A stretch of DNA of 64,000 nt from Bradyrhizobium sp. CCBAU 53338 (GCF_015291665.1 NZ_CP030048.1:7227501-7291500), one strand, 5' to 3'. Numbered from the stretch's first letter, positions 42,223-53,090 are shown. The notes: a model not told the origin generated them from the letters alone. Numbers and translations: made by a program.

Positions 42223-45200
42223 CAGACGTCATCCGCGTTGGCTATGACTTTTCCATCTGGGTCTTTCACCTTCAACGTCACACTGGGTTCAACATCCCGC
42301 ATCGACCGCCCCGCAATGAAGAGCTGATGGCCTTGCGAGAGGTTTGGTATTTCCGGCGCGAGTGGCATATGAAGCAGTCGGTTTGGACTCTTTTTATGGG
42401 CGTAGGCGAAGACGTTTCCGCCAGCCGCCTGATCTTGCGCAGTCGCTATCCACGCGTCGAGAATGGTGTCAATCTGTAAGGCAAGAGCCGCCTTGCCCCC
42501 GGCAATTGCCCTGTCAGGAGCCCGACTGAGAATTGCATCACGGACACGTTGTCGCGTCAGAGGATGGTCCTTCAGCACCCCGACGGCGGTATCCGGAGTT
42601 AGGCTCTCATCCACGTGACGGGCCGCGGCAACCACGATTGCAGCCAAGGCCCTGTCGAGTGCCCTGGCTGCCCACGGAGTTACGCTGGTGGCTTCAACGG
42701 CTCGATAGAACGTTCGGTGAAATTGGCAGAATTGCTCAAAATGCATCCGGTCGCGCGGCTTATGCACGTTGAGCACAACAACTACCAAGCCAGGGCGGTC
42801 GTGATCGCGACCGACGCGGCTCGTAGCCTGAATATACTCTGCCGCAGTCTTTGGCTGCCCCTGCACCAGCATCAAGCCTAGGCGGGTGATGTCTAGGCCG
42901 ACCGAAATCATGTTGGTGGCGAGCGCCACGTCGACGACCTCATTCGGCGAACCGAAGACAGCTTCAAGGCGCTGCTTGGCCTCGGCCACTTTGTCGGTCG
43001 ACTCGCGCGATGTCAGCTCCATCGGAGCTTTGATTTGTCGATCCGCGAAAATAACGTCCGGTGGTTCGACCCGGCGTCGCTGAGTGCCGTAACGACTGAC
43101 GCGATCGCGAACTTCGTCTTCGACGATCCGTCTCGCCCCACCCAGTTCGCGGAGAGCGTTGAAGTAACATAGCGCCGTCATGTAGGGATCGGCCGGATTG
43201 TTCTTGCCCGGTGGAACAGACGCCGCAGCCTGGTCGTAAGCAGCTTGCGCCGCGGACAACAGTGTTGTCAGAGCACGCAGATAGACAAGCTTGGGGCCTT
43301 TACCTTGCGCGGCGATGCCTAGATACCAGCGTGCAGGGTTCTTTGACGACGGGACCGTCTGAGCAAAAAAGCTATCCGTGCGGTCGATCCCCGGTGGCGG
43401 AAAGATCTGTGTCGAAGCCCGGTCGAAAAGCGCCTCGATCTGTGCCGCGGCACGTCTAACGGTTGCGGTCGAGGCGACAATCTTTGGTCGGATACGCTTG
43501 TCGCCTTTCGTGCGTGTTGCAAGCTGATCAATCGCGCATTCGTAGAGACCCGCGACGGTGCCCAGTGGCCCAGCGATCAGATGAAGCTCGTCCTGAATGA
43601 TCAAGTCCGGCGGGTCAAGCGACCAACCGTTCCCCAGTGGCTGTCCTTGTCGAGGTTCGGATGCCCCAAAGAAGCCGAGCCCCTCCTGATATCGATCGAC
43701 ATGCCCAAAGAATGCGCCTGTCTGCCCTTCCCAAGGCAAGCTCGCGAATTTGTCGACTGTGGCGATCAGAAACGCGGGCAGCCGACGGTAGATCGGCTCG
43801 TCAACGGTGAGCACCGGCAAAGCGCGGTTGCCCGTGAAATCGCATGAAAGATTGTCGCAGCGGATCTCAAGATTGGTCGGGGCCGTCTCGTTGGGACGGC
43901 AAGCAAAGGAGTTTTTCGTAAAAGGCGTTCCGCACCAAGGACAGGCTTTTAGGGGAGCTGGCGCTCTTTTGTCCTTTTTGTTGCGATAGCGGCGAACGCG
44001 ACCAACGGCCGTGTGTTCGTCCGTATCGCCCTTGCCGCCCAGTTTGTTCGGAGATGCATCGGAGCCGACCCAAAGCCCGATTTCGATCGGCCAATCACCC
44101 AGGAGCCGCCTCCCCTTCTCATCGAGATTAGCCGAATTTGTCCGCATTAGTTCGAGGGCGCAGACCACGCCCGCGGCACGGGCAAGCTGGTCGAGCGTCA
44201 GGAGGCGCAAAGTGTAGCGCATAATGACGGCCACGCCGGCGCCCAGAATGCCTGGGCCGGTCAGCCGCCGGAACGCGATGACGAAAGCGGCGAGACCCAG
44301 ATAGGCTTCGGTCTTGCCGCCGCCCGTCGGGAAGAACAGCAGGTCCGCCTTCTCTCGATCGGGATGCGACTTGTCCACAAGACCGGACAGATTCAATAAA
44401 ATGAAGGCGAGCTGAAACGGTCGCCATTCAGGCTTGCGCTGGGCCGCCGGGTCTCCATTCGGACCGGCATTGCGCCGACGGGCAGCCATTGCGATGGATG
44501 CATTCATGAAGCGAAATGCCGTCCGCGCAATGCTGCTTGAGCTTACGAGATTAATACCGGCCGCGATGCGGTCGCGAGCGGCTTCCATATCCGTTATCAG
44601 GCGATTCGCTGTCGCACGACGTTGCCCTGAAAGCCGCGTGGCTTTAACGCGTTCCAGTCCAATCCACGCCTCGTATAGTGCCGGTAGAGCCGTGAGAGCA
44701 TCTGCGAGAGACTTCTCGCCTTCAGTTGCCCTCTCAACGAGATCCTCCATGCCGAAGACGACGCGGGATGTCAGCTTCGCATCCTCATTGGGCGCTACAC
44801 GTTCGACCTCTGCAACTGGGAGCGGGTCAGTCCAGACGCGTTGAACGGCTGTGGCCTCATTTTCTGGAGCACTCCAGCCCGCGGCTGCATTACGGCCGAC
44901 GGCCCATTCGCGGATGTCGCGATAGTGCAGGTCGGCAAGCTGCAGATCGCCATCCTTGGTTTTCGTGCCCGACAAGTCACGACGCGGCTGAAAGCCGGAT
45001 GGACAGATAAGCTCAAGCCGGGTTTGAAATGCGAAAGAGACGTCGGCGTAACTGCTTTGGGGCACGATGGCCCGCCGATTAACAAGGAAAACGGTTAATG
45101 CTCGCACTCTCTCCCGCGTGCCATCCGGCGTCACATAATCGAAAATGCGCGAATGAGACTCGAGCTGAAGTCCGCCGCCACGTCGTTGCTCGGCTGCGCT

Positions 45201-45791
45201 TTCCCGAACAACAATCGGGCTGCCTCTTCCCTCTCTTGTTAGCTTGATCGTCTCGGTGCGCGTCTTGGGAACTCGAACCCATTCAACTGCAACGCGAGCC
45301 TTCCGCTTCCGTTTACCATCCGTGCCGACCTCCTCGGGCTCGGATTCTCCGATCAAAACACTCTCAGGAAGCGGAGGTTCTGTCCGATAGTCGCCCCAAC
45401 TGACGTTTGCTTCGATTTCATTAACGTCTGGGTCGAGCAGAACTGTAAGTCCGATCGACGAGGGCAAGAACCGGCGCGACGCATTTGGCGCATCTGGGGT
45501 TTCGTTGTCACCAGCGGCGCCGCCCGACCCGGCCGGATCGGGAGCGTCAACCTCGGGATCGAGTTCTTCCTGAGCATTCGGATCGACAACATCGTCGTCG
45601 GCGGCATCAAGCGCCATGGGATCGTCGGTGGGAGCAATAAAGCCAGCAAGATACCAGCGCGACGGCCTATCGCTCAGCCGTTCCATCTCCAAATCCTTGT
45701 CGGCGAGCTCTACGCTAACCGGCAGTGGGCCAATCAAGTCGCGGCGGAAAGTATTGACGATGCCACGGCGGATTTCGTTACTGGTTGTCAT
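42222..45791 (-). CDS. drmA: DISARM helicase DrmA
   Basis: A 1,189-residue SF2-type helicase. Walker A is LLFFPTGGGKTEAYLGLAAF, the DExH box is LIIQDELHLIAG, motif III is VASTATVRRA, and the C-terminal helicase motifs read ATNMISVGLDITRLGLML and YIQATSRVGRD. Four Cys in the CPWCGTP and CDNLSCDFTG region suggest a zinc site. The N-terminal 150 residues are acidic and probably linker-rich. DrmA translocates on DNA with DrmB and recognises single-stranded or unmodified DNA ends in characterised DISARM. It begins 20 bp after the drmMI stop. Confidence 0.93.
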   Translation of the reverse strand: MTTSNEIRRGIVNTFRRDLIGPLPVSVELADKDLEMERLSDRPSRWYLAGFIAPTDDPMALDAADDDVVDPNAQEELDPEVDAPDPAGSGGAAGDNETPDAPNASRRFLPSSIGLTVLLDPDVNEIEANVSWGDYRTEPPLPESVLIGESEPEEVGTDGKRKRKARVAVEWVRVPKTRTETIKLTREGRGSPIVVRESAAEQRRGGGLQLESHSRIFDYVTPDGTRERVRALTVFLVNRRAIVPQSSYADVSFAFQTRLELICPSGFQPRRDLSGTKTKDGDLQLADLHYRDIREWAVGRNAAAGWSAPENEATAVQRVWTDPLPVAEVERVAPNEDAKLTSRVVFGMEDLVERATEGEKSLADALTALPALYEAWIGLERVKATRLSGQRRATANRLITDMEAARDRIAAGINLVSSSSIARTAFRFMNASIAMAARRRNAGPNGDPAAQRKPEWRPFQLAFILLNLSGLVDKSHPDREKADLLFFPTGGGKTEAYLGLAAFVIAFRRLTGPGILGAGVAVIMRYTLRLLTLDQLARAAGVVCALELMRTNSANLDEKGRRLLGDWPIEIGLWVGSDASPNKLGGKGDTDEHTAVGRVRRYRNKKDKRAPAPLKACPWCGTPFTKNSFACRPNETAPTNLEIRCDNLSCDFTGNRALPVLTVDEPIYRRLPAFLIATVDKFASLPWEGQTGAFFGHVDRYQEGLGFFGASEPRQGQPLGNGWSLDPPDLIIQDELHLIAGPLGTVAGLYECAIDQLATRTKGDKRIRPKIVASTATVRRAAAQIEALFDRASTQIFPPPGIDRTDSFFAQTVPSSKNPARWYLGIAAQGKGPKLVYLRALTTLLSAAQAAYDQAAASVPPGKNNPADPYMTALCYFNALRELGGARRIVEDEVRDRVSRYGTQRRRVEPPDVIFADRQIKAPMELTSRESTDKVAEAKQRLEAVFGSPNEVVDVALATNMISVGLDITRLGLMLVQGQPKTAAEYIQATSRVGRDHDRPGLVVVVLNVHKPRDRMHFEQFCQFHRTFYRAVEATSVTPWAARALDRALAAIVVAAARHVDESLTPDTAVGVLKDHPLTRQRVRDAILSRAPDRAIAGGKAALALQIDTILDAWIATAQDQAAGGNVFAYAHKKSPNRLLHMPLAPEIPNLSQGHQLFIAGRSMRDVEPSVTLKVKDPDGKVIANADDV

Positions 45792-45811
45792 GGTTCATCC
45801 CGCGCTCTCAT

Positions 45812-48800
45812 TCACTCCTCGTCGTTTCCGTCATCGTCACTCTCATTATTGCCCATCATCCCCGGAGCATTGCCCAGACGCACTTCTTCGGCATGCCTTT
45901 CGGCATTGAGAGCGAGGAGGCGCGCCAGAACTTCATCATGAAAATCGGACGGCCAGAACAGGCGATCCTGATAAGTGTGGTCATCCTCGTTTGTCTCATC
46001 TAGGAAAATAGGCTCAGCGCGCGTTGCCAGATCTTGCCAGCCGTAGGCTTCTAGAACGGCGCGATCCATAGCGGCGTGTAGTTCCCGCAAGCGTGTGACG
46101 TCTTCAGCAGTCTCAGTGCGGCTGTGGAAGCGATTGTAGATTTTGGTCATACCCTCCTTGCGGGCGGCCATGAGAGTTGCGCGGTAGCTGTTGTAGGCTT
46201 GGCCTACGACTTCGAGCTCGGGCAATTGCTCAAGGCCGCGCGGGAAGGCAAAGGTCTCAAAGCAATCGGACGGCGTATAACGAAGACGATCCTCCAGAGT
46301 TGAGGCGAAAAGTCGGGCCCAGATTTCGTGAGGTCGTGCCTGCATCCGCGAAAAGGCCGACCAAGAGTCTAGTGCAAATATATTCAGCCCATGGCCCCAT
46401 ATGCGCCCCAGGGGTTGCATGGCAAACGCTAGATGCGGGCTAACCGACGAATTGACAATAACGCCACGCAGACTCCTAATTCTATTGTAAAATGACCGAC
46501 GTTCGGCGTGATAGCACCACCATTTCCTCTTCAATTTCTTATTGTTCGGATTGTCGTTCAAGTGATCTCGCTCCGGTTTCACCTTTTCTTTCACGATCTT
46601 GTGCAGGGCCGGGAACCTGCGAAGCTGATCTTCGTCTTCGAGGTCGCTTACATTGATAACGTATCGCTTCGGTAGCTGTCCCGGCGAAACATTGATCTCT
46701 TCGCCACCAAGATAGGGGAAGATCCTGGACATGCATTCTGGATGGTTTACTCGCAACTGATCTAAATCGTTCAACGTATTCGGTTCGCCCTCATCACCAA
46801 ACAGGAAGCCAGGGGATCGAATGTTCGTTCCTTGAGAAAATAATCCGGATAGAGCGCTCAATCTGTGAGGCGCCCGATTTCCACCCGACGCTAACAAGAA
46901 CGCTGTAATTGTGGACTGCCGCCTTCCATCAAGCTCCACCAGGTGCCGGTAATTTTCTCCTTTGAAAATATGGACCGTCGAAACAACTATTGTCGCCTCG
47001 CCGGGCCATCGCAATCGTTTGATTGCGCGATAGATCGTGCCTCGATGCTCAACAATCCAACGCAAGCCTGATTCCCGGGTATCTCCCTGAGCAATTGTGT
47101 TTGTCGCGATAAGGCCGATGGTGCCCTGCTCACGGCAGAGGATAAAAGCCTGACGAAAGAAATAAGCCACGTAGTCGGCGAGATGTCCTGTCTCAATAAA
47201 GATCGACGTTAGAAATGAGAAATATGACATCCCGAGTAGATTGGATATTTTTACTCCCCCCAGAAACGGAGGATTACCAATGATCGCATCAAAGCCCCCC
47301 CTCTCGCGCGCAAACACCTCTGGAAACTCGATGTCCCAATGGAATGGTGTGAGCGGATGAGCTCCTTGTTTCAACTTTGCGGCTACTGCTGCGAGCTTTT
47401 CCCACGCCAAGTCGAACGATCCGGTCAACCAACTCTCAACCTCGGCGCGTTTTGTCTCCCGCGCCTTCGGCTTGTCGGTTGAGAAGAATGCCGCGATCAC
47501 CGCATCGCCCATCAGCCTGATGTCTCTCAATCGCACTTCCAACGCGCGATGCCGCGCCTCCTGAATCGCACGCGAAGTGTCGTCGGGCGCAGCTTGGATT
47601 TCGGCACGGCCTTTCATTGCCTCAGCAACGCGCTGTTTCACCAACTGCCGAAACAACGGCAGTCCGGGCTTCGATACGTCCCAGTGCACTGCTGCTATTT
47701 GAGCTTCAGTCAGACCTACCAAGCTGTCGCCGGATTTAAGCGTGTGATCGAGGAAGGTGAACTCGTGATCTCGCGCCAAGGTTGCAAGCCATAGCGATAG
47801 CTTGGCGAGGTCGGTGGCGAGGGGATTCTTGTCGACGCCGTAAAGGCAACGTTGCGCTACAAGCCGCCGCGCATGCAGCTCCTCGTCCTCATCGGCGGGA
47901 ACGACCGGCTTCGTCTCCGGCCAGCGCGCCCACGCGGCGACTAGCCTTGCGGCAAGTGCGCGGCAGGCCTCGACCAGAAACGCGCCCGAGCCCATCGCGG
48001 GATCGCAGACCTTGAGATTAAGAATTTGTTCGGGCGTGGCGTCCGGGCCGAGCCGCTCGAATGCCGGCTCAAGCGCGTAACGCACGATCGGCTCGGTGAG
48101 GCTCCGCGGGGTGTAGTGACTGCCGGTGCGGCGGCGCTCGTCGGTCGGCTGCAGGATCGGCGTGCCGGCGGACAACTCACGCTTGCGCGGCGAGGCGCGC
48201 TCGTCGACGATTGAGTCCAGCGCCGCAACCATTTCGGCGACACTCCTGGCTGTCTCGACAGGCCTGGCCTGCGCCGCGGTCAGCGCGCGATCGCCGTCTT
48301 CCTTCAGATATTTGACGCGATCCTTGCCGCTTTTGGCCAGCAGCGCGTCGAGATCGACGAAAACCGGCGTGTGGTTGTTTTTGCCGGCCCTGATGGCGAG
48401 CACGCGGCCCGCCGCCTGCTCGACAGTAAACCCCATCACGGTCTCGTAGACCGAGCCGATTTGCTCGACATCGAGGGTTCGGTAGGATAGGCGCTCGCGG
48501 GCTCGGTCCGCGCCACGGCCTTTGGCTTCGAGGGTCATCAGACCTTCGAGCACGCGCAGGATGCAGCCGTCGGACACGGTCATAACGGCCGGCTTATGGG
48601 AGCGCGCCGCGCGTCCTTCGAGAAACGGGAAGACATCCGGATCGAACAGCTTGCCACCGCGCGCCTGGATGATGTGGGAGGGATGGCCACCATGGATCAG
48701 CCGGAACAAAGCCAACAAGCGGCCCCAGCCGCCGCGCCGCTCATCCATGGTGTCGGGGTTCAGCGCCGCGTCCTCGGCCAGCTTGGCGTAGAGCCCGCGA

Positions 48801-49732
48801 ATGGAGTAGCCGTTGTCATAGAGCGCGCGCGAACGGCCATCGGTGCGCGACGGCAGGAGATCGCGATCCTCTGCGTAGAGCACGAACACCAGCCGCATCA
48901 GGACCGTGAGCAGGCCTTCGTAGAGGTGTCCCGGTTGTTCGGCCGCCAGCTTTCGGATCGCGTCCGGATCGGCGGCGTTGAGGCCACGCAGCAATTCATG
49001 CAGCGCACCGAGCACCTGCTCGGCGAGGGCGATCGATACCGCCGCCTGCGCCTCGCGGCTTTTCTTCAGGACGGCGGGCAGACGCCGGTCCTCAGCATCG
49101 GTGAAAAGCCGTCCCCGATCGAGCATCAGCTTGAGCCCACCGAGCATGGCACGCCCGGCGACTGTCGCGAGCGATCGAATCGGGAAGGCGAGCCATCCAG
49201 AGGTCTCGCCCTTCGGGGCGTAAACCAGCCGGATATCCTTGTCGGTGATCATTAGCCCCGCGGAGACACCGGTCTCGCGCAACAGCCGCTCGAACCGTTG
49301 ATGCGGGGTCGCCTCCCATCCGCCGAGCGCGCCGCGCTGATCGGGATCGATGCCCGGCCCTTCCAACCTGACAAGTATCTGCCACGGCTGCTCGCCACCC
49401 GAGGGGTCGAGGACGGCCCAATCGGGTGAAAGTGTCGTGTCATACTCCGGCAGGCGCAGGCTAAGGCTATCGAGTAGAGCGGGGCCGCCGGGCGCGCCCG
49501 CAACCATCCGCGCTTCCCAGCCGAGGATCGCTTCCGCGAAGGCCCATGGATCAGCCAGAGCCGGCTTGGCCGGATCGGGATCGACAAGCAGTTCGACCTC
49601 GGCGCTATCGATCTGGCTCTGCGGCGTCGGCTCAAGGATCAGATCCTTGACTACGGCTGGTGCGACCACAAGGCCGACCGGCTGCACGTGGTCCAGCCAT
49701 TCAAGCGCAGGATCGCGGTATGTCTCTCGCAT
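45812..49732 (-). CDS. drmMI: DISARM class 1 adenine methyltransferase DrmMI
   Basis: A 1,306-residue Eco57I/type IIG-like DNA N6-adenine methyltransferase. The SAM-binding motif I reads KVCDPAMGSGAFLVEACRAL, and the catalytic motif IV is DAIIGNPPFLGG (NPPF, typical of adenine methylation). The long N-terminal part (about 1-500) and the C-terminal TaqI-like region would provide target recognition. It protects host DNA from the system. The start lies three bases after the drmD stop. There is no nuclease motif in the N-terminal part, in line with a modification-only role. Presence of this large methylase with drmD identifies class 1 DISARM. Confidence 0.92.
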   Translation of the reverse strand: MRETYRDPALEWLDHVQPVGLVVAPAVVKDLILEPTPQSQIDSAEVELLVDPDPAKPALADPWAFAEAILGWEARMVAGAPGGPALLDSLSLRLPEYDTTLSPDWAVLDPSGGEQPWQILVRLEGPGIDPDQRGALGGWEATPHQRFERLLRETGVSAGLMITDKDIRLVYAPKGETSGWLAFPIRSLATVAGRAMLGGLKLMLDRGRLFTDAEDRRLPAVLKKSREAQAAVSIALAEQVLGALHELLRGLNAADPDAIRKLAAEQPGHLYEGLLTVLMRLVFVLYAEDRDLLPSRTDGRSRALYDNGYSIRGLYAKLAEDAALNPDTMDERRGGWGRLLALFRLIHGGHPSHIIQARGGKLFDPDVFPFLEGRAARSHKPAVMTVSDGCILRVLEGLMTLEAKGRGADRARERLSYRTLDVEQIGSVYETVMGFTVEQAAGRVLAIRAGKNNHTPVFVDLDALLAKSGKDRVKYLKEDGDRALTAAQARPVETARSVAEMVAALDSIVDERASPRKRELSAGTPILQPTDERRRTGSHYTPRSLTEPIVRYALEPAFERLGPDATPEQILNLKVCDPAMGSGAFLVEACRALAARLVAAWARWPETKPVVPADEDEELHARRLVAQRCLYGVDKNPLATDLAKLSLWLATLARDHEFTFLDHTLKSGDSLVGLTEAQIAAVHWDVSKPGLPLFRQLVKQRVAEAMKGRAEIQAAPDDTSRAIQEARHRALEVRLRDIRLMGDAVIAAFFSTDKPKARETKRAEVESWLTGSFDLAWEKLAAVAAKLKQGAHPLTPFHWDIEFPEVFARERGGFDAIIGNPPFLGGVKISNLLGMSYFSFLTSIFIETGHLADYVAYFFRQAFILCREQGTIGLIATNTIAQGDTRESGLRWIVEHRGTIYRAIKRLRWPGEATIVVSTVHIFKGENYRHLVELDGRRQSTITAFLLASGGNRAPHRLSALSGLFSQGTNIRSPGFLFGDEGEPNTLNDLDQLRVNHPECMSRIFPYLGGEEINVSPGQLPKRYVINVSDLEDEDQLRRFPALHKIVKEKVKPERDHLNDNPNNKKLKRKWWCYHAERRSFYNRIRSLRGVIVNSSVSPHLAFAMQPLGRIWGHGLNIFALDSWSAFSRMQARPHEIWARLFASTLEDRLRYTPSDCFETFAFPRGLEQLPELEVVGQAYNSYRATLMAARKEGMTKIYNRFHSRTETAEDVTRLRELHAAMDRAVLEAYGWQDLATRAEPIFLDETNEDDHTYQDRLFWPSDFHDEVLARLLALNAERHAEEVRLGNAPGMMGNNESDDDGNDEE

Positions 49733-49735
49733 CGT

Positions 49736-52700
49736 TTAGCCTGAAACCGGCCAGAGATAGACGATACCGACCGGTTCGAGTCGATGCGCCGTCACGTCGT
49801 AAGAATGCAGGATACGCTCCGGCTCCGTTTTCATTTCCTGATCGAGCCGTTCAAGCCGCGTTCGCCAATGACGACGATCCGCCTCCTGTTCCCGCCGCTC
49901 CTCCTCGGCGATTCCAGGGAGGGCAAGCTGATTGGGGTCGAATTCGTCCGCCGCCTTGGAAATCCGGCCAAGCTGCCGCTCCAGCAATTCGCGCAGGGAC
50001 TTTGACTCCTCTTCGCCACGCTTGCGCAACAACTTGATATTGGCTGCAATGCGCTCGCCGGCGATGCTCTCGAGTGCGGGGCGCAAATCCGTGATGTCTT
50101 GCTCAATCAATGCCTGAACGCGCGCAACCGCCATTTTAGGGGCGGGCGTCGCCGTTCTCAACGCTTGCTCCAGCTGATCAAGCGTCCGCGCCTCGCCGCT
50201 CTCGCCCAGAGCTTTCAACGGCTTCCTGGCACGCTCGGCCTCGGACCAGATCGCAGCGATTGGAATGACCTCCTCGTGCAAGCGTGTCGCGCCGCTGCCA
50301 TACAAGCTGAGGCGTCCCATCAGGACGATGCGCGGCTGCGCGCCCGGACCCATGATCACCGAAACGCGTGATAGGCTTGATTCGAAGCCTTGCGAAATGA
50401 AGCGTGACAACAGCCTTCGGACAAGACGGTGTTCGAGATGGACCTGGACGACGTTCGGCGCGTCGCGACCGTCCGCCAGCACCGGGGGTTTGAAGGAAAT
50501 CGAGCGGATCGGTGCGTTACGCCGCCAATCCGAATAACGTTCGCCTCGCTTTCGCGGCCGGATTCGCAGATCGTCGAACGCATCGCCCCAGCCGCCCTCG
50601 CCCTTGAAGGCCAGATGTGAGGGATCGAAACGATAGGTTTCGACCGGGCCAACAGCTTCCGCCCGGGCCTCGTCGAAATGATAGCCCGCACGATCAAGCG
50701 CGACAGCCACCACATGCCTCAAATCATCTTGGTTGACGCCGACCTTCTCTTGCGAGTCTTCCAGCACCCGTTGTAGCTCGCGCTGCTCCTTGGTGATCTT
50801 GTCAAAGCGGACGCGCTCATCATCGTCCATCTCAGCCCGCGCCCGAGTAAGACGTTCGGCATCGCTCTCCGCCTCGATGGCTTTGGCGATCTCCGCCGCC
50901 GCACCCTGACGGATGCCGCTTTCCGCTAGCCGCCTCGTCACACGCTCTTCGATTACCTGACCGACCGAGCCGAGCTGATTGCGAATCGACTCGGTCTTGC
51001 GCACGAGGGCGTCGAGAACTATGTCCGCTTCGCGCTGCTCATATTTGAAGTAGCGGCAAACGATTAGCTTTGCCGGCTGCAGCTTGCGATCAATGCGCCC
51101 GTTGCGCTGCTCAAGACGAGAAGGGTTCCAAGGCAAATCGAAGTGGATCAAGTCCGAGCAATAAGTCTGGAGATTGATACCTTCGCGGGCGGCGTCGGTG
51201 CAAAGCAATATCCGGACAGGTTCGATCGCTGGATCGGTGTTGAAGGCGCGTTTGACGGCTTCGCGCTTGTCTGTGCCGGTGGCACCTGAGAACACAAGGA
51301 TGCGTTCATCTGATTTATCGGTGGCATCGATTGCCTCAAGCAGCCGCCGTTCCAGCCATCTGCGCGTGTCTTCGTATTCGGTAAAAATGATCAGGCGTCG
51401 GTTGTTCCAGGTCTTACTCGAGAGCATATTGCCCTTGATCCATTCGACCAGCCAGCGAACCCTGGCGTCGGGGCGGCTTGCGGAAGCCTCTGCGACAGCA
51501 AGCATGTCATCGACCGCGGCAAGCTCTTCTTCAAGCGCGCCTTTGGTAGCTCCGAGCGCTCCCGCGCGAGACGCGGCCTCGGTCGCGGAGGTTTCGTCTT
51601 GATCTATTGTTGCTTCGGCGTCCGAATCCTCTAGGTCAAGCTCGGCAGTGACCTCACCGCTCGGCGAAGCCACGAATGTCAGCGCGGCTTGTGATTCACG
51701 CGCCGTAACCTCCCCGTCTATCAGCTTTGCCAGCGAACCACGATGAACCTTGAGCGTTTTGGCGAACGCAGCGTTTGATGAAAGCAGGCGTTGCTGCAAT
51801 CCCACGAACGCAAGCTTGGCTAACGCCGCCTTTTGGCTCGGCAGGGTCGATATGCGTGCCATCCGCAGTTCGCCATACGCTGCGAGCCGGCGAGCGAGAT
51901 CGAGTTCCGGCGCATCGGCCGGGAGCCCAGAAATTGGGATCGCCTCGATCCGCCGTTCCGGAAATGCCTCACCGAGCCGGCGAAGATCCGATTTCAGCCG
52001 GCGAACCATGACCGGCTCCAAATCCCTCGGTCGAACCTCAACTCCGCGCGTAAACCGCTGTGGGTCGAGCATCTCTAACAAGGCGGAAAAGCTGTTGCTG
52101 TGACCATTGTGCGGAGTTGCAGAGAGAAACAAGCGATGTTCGAAGCGCTCAGAGATATTGCGCACGGCCTTGGTGAACTGGCTTGAGATCGCATAGCGCG
52201 ATCCTCCCGCCGGGGCCGCATGATGCGCCTCATCTAGGATCAGCAACGCACGAGCACGAAACTCTCCGAGGACATCCCTCAAGCCGGAAACATACGTTTC
52301 ATCAGTGAGCAGCCGATGCGAAATGATGAAGCGAGAGCCCGTGCGCCACGGATTGACACCGAAGCCGTGCAAACGCCTCATCTCGGCGAGATGCTCTCGG
52401 TCGACAATCTGGAAGGCTAGACCAAATTTCGCCTGCAGTTCGTCCTTCCACTGCAATGTCATGGACGGTGGCGCTGCCACAACGATGAAGTCTATGCGGC
52501 GCCGCAGCAAGAGCTCCCGGGCGATCAGGCCGGCTTCAACAGTTTTGCCCAGCCCGACGTCATCCGCGATCAGCAGATTTACTCGGGGCAACCGCAGGGC
52601 CTTCCGCAAAGGTAGAAGCTGATAGGTATCCAACCGAATTCCCGCCCGGAAGGGCGCTTGAAACAAGTCCCGTTCAGCTGCGGTGGAAGAATTCCAGCGA

Positions 52701-52954
52701 ATTACCCGCAGATGGGCTGCGAACACGTCGGCCGAATCCGGTCCGCCTGCCCCGACACGTTGCCAATTATCCTCGCCTAGGATCCTTGGTCCGATCTCGG
52801 CATCCCAAATGACCTCAAGTTGCTCGCCCTGGGCGTCGTCGGCAATGCACGAAAGCCTCAGCGACTCGAACTCTCCGTCCCCCTTCACGGTCTCCTCGAC
52901 CAACCAAGGGCGCCCCCGGAGCTCCACAAAAGCCCCGGCCTCAAGTTTCCCCGC
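49736..52954 (-). CDS. drmD: DISARM class 1 SNF2-like helicase DrmD
   Basis: A 1,072-residue SWI2/SNF2 ATPase and first gene of the operon. Walker A is LIADDVGLGKTVEAGLIARE, the DEAH box is LLILDEAHHAAP, motif III is LFLSATPHNGH, and the C-terminal helicase motifs include VRILLCTDAAREGINLQ and NGRIDRKLQ. ATG 52954 is preferred because MAGKLEAGAFVELRGRPWLV is the usual family start and GGAAG precedes it by nine bases. The frame continues to a GTG at 53023. The gap to the divergent 109-residue gene is 136 bp, which must contain the operon promoter. Confidence 0.92.
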   Translation of the reverse strand, partial: AGKLEAGAFVELRGRPWLVEETVKGDGEFESLRLSCIADDAQGEQLEVIWDAEIGPRILGEDNWQRVGAGGPDSADVFAAHLRVIRWNSSTAAERDLFQAPFRAGIRLDTYQLLPLRKALRLPRVNLLIADDVGLGKTVEAGLIARELLLRRRIDFIVVAAPPSMTLQWKDELQAKFGLAFQIVDREHLAEMRRLHGFGVNPWRTGSRFIISHRLLTDETYVSGLRDVLGEFRARALLILDEAHHAAPAGGSRYAISSQFTKAVRNISERFEHRLFLSATPHNGHSNSFSALLEMLDPQRFTRGVEVRPRDLEPVMVRRLKSDLRRLGEAFPERRIEAIPISGLPADAPELDLARRLAAYGELRMARISTLPSQKAALAKLAFVGLQQRLLSSNAAFAKTLKVHRGSLAKLIDGEVTARESQAALTFVASPSGEVTAELDLEDSDAEATIDQDETSATEAASRAGALGATKGALEEELAAVDDMLAVAEASASRPDARVRWLVEWIKGNMLSSKTWNNRRLIIFTEYEDTRRWLERRLLEAIDATDKSDERILVFSGATGTDKREAVKRAFNTDPAIEPVRILLCTDAAREGINLQTYCSDLIHFDLPWNPSRLEQRNGRIDRKLQPAKLIVCRYFKYEQREADIVLDALVRKTESIRNQLGSVGQVIEERVTRRLAESGIRQGAAAEIAKAIEAESDAERLTRARAEMDDDERVRFDKITKEQRELQRVLEDSQEKVGVNQDDLRHVVAVALDRAGYHFDEARAEAVGPVETYRFDPSHLAFKGEGGWGDAFDDLRIRPRKRGERYSDWRRNAPIRSISFKPPVLADGRDAPNVVQVHLEHRLVRRLLSRFISQGFESSLSRVSVIMGPGAQPRIVLMGRLSLYGSGATRLHEEVIPIAAIWSEAERARKPLKALGESGEARTLDQLEQALRTATPAPKMAVARVQALIEQDITDLRPALESIAGERIAANIKLLRKRGEEESKSLRELLERQLGRISKAADEFDPNQLALPGIAEEERREQEADRRHWRTRLERLDQEMKTEPERILHSYDVTAHRLEPVGIVYLWPVSG

Positions 52955-53090
52955 CATTTCAAGTGCTTCCAGTGTGGCCTTATCGATCGGGATAGGACAA
53001 TAGTTGCGCCTAAAGCGCCACACAACTATTTGCTAAAACGTCCGAACGTGTCAGATTTGGGCGCCCCCTTTGTCAAGTCCAAGAACGCCT

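Noticed and set aside
48596..49255. 219-codon forward frame inside drmMI
   Set aside because: Antisense of the methyltransferase gene in a high-GC stretch, no motif.
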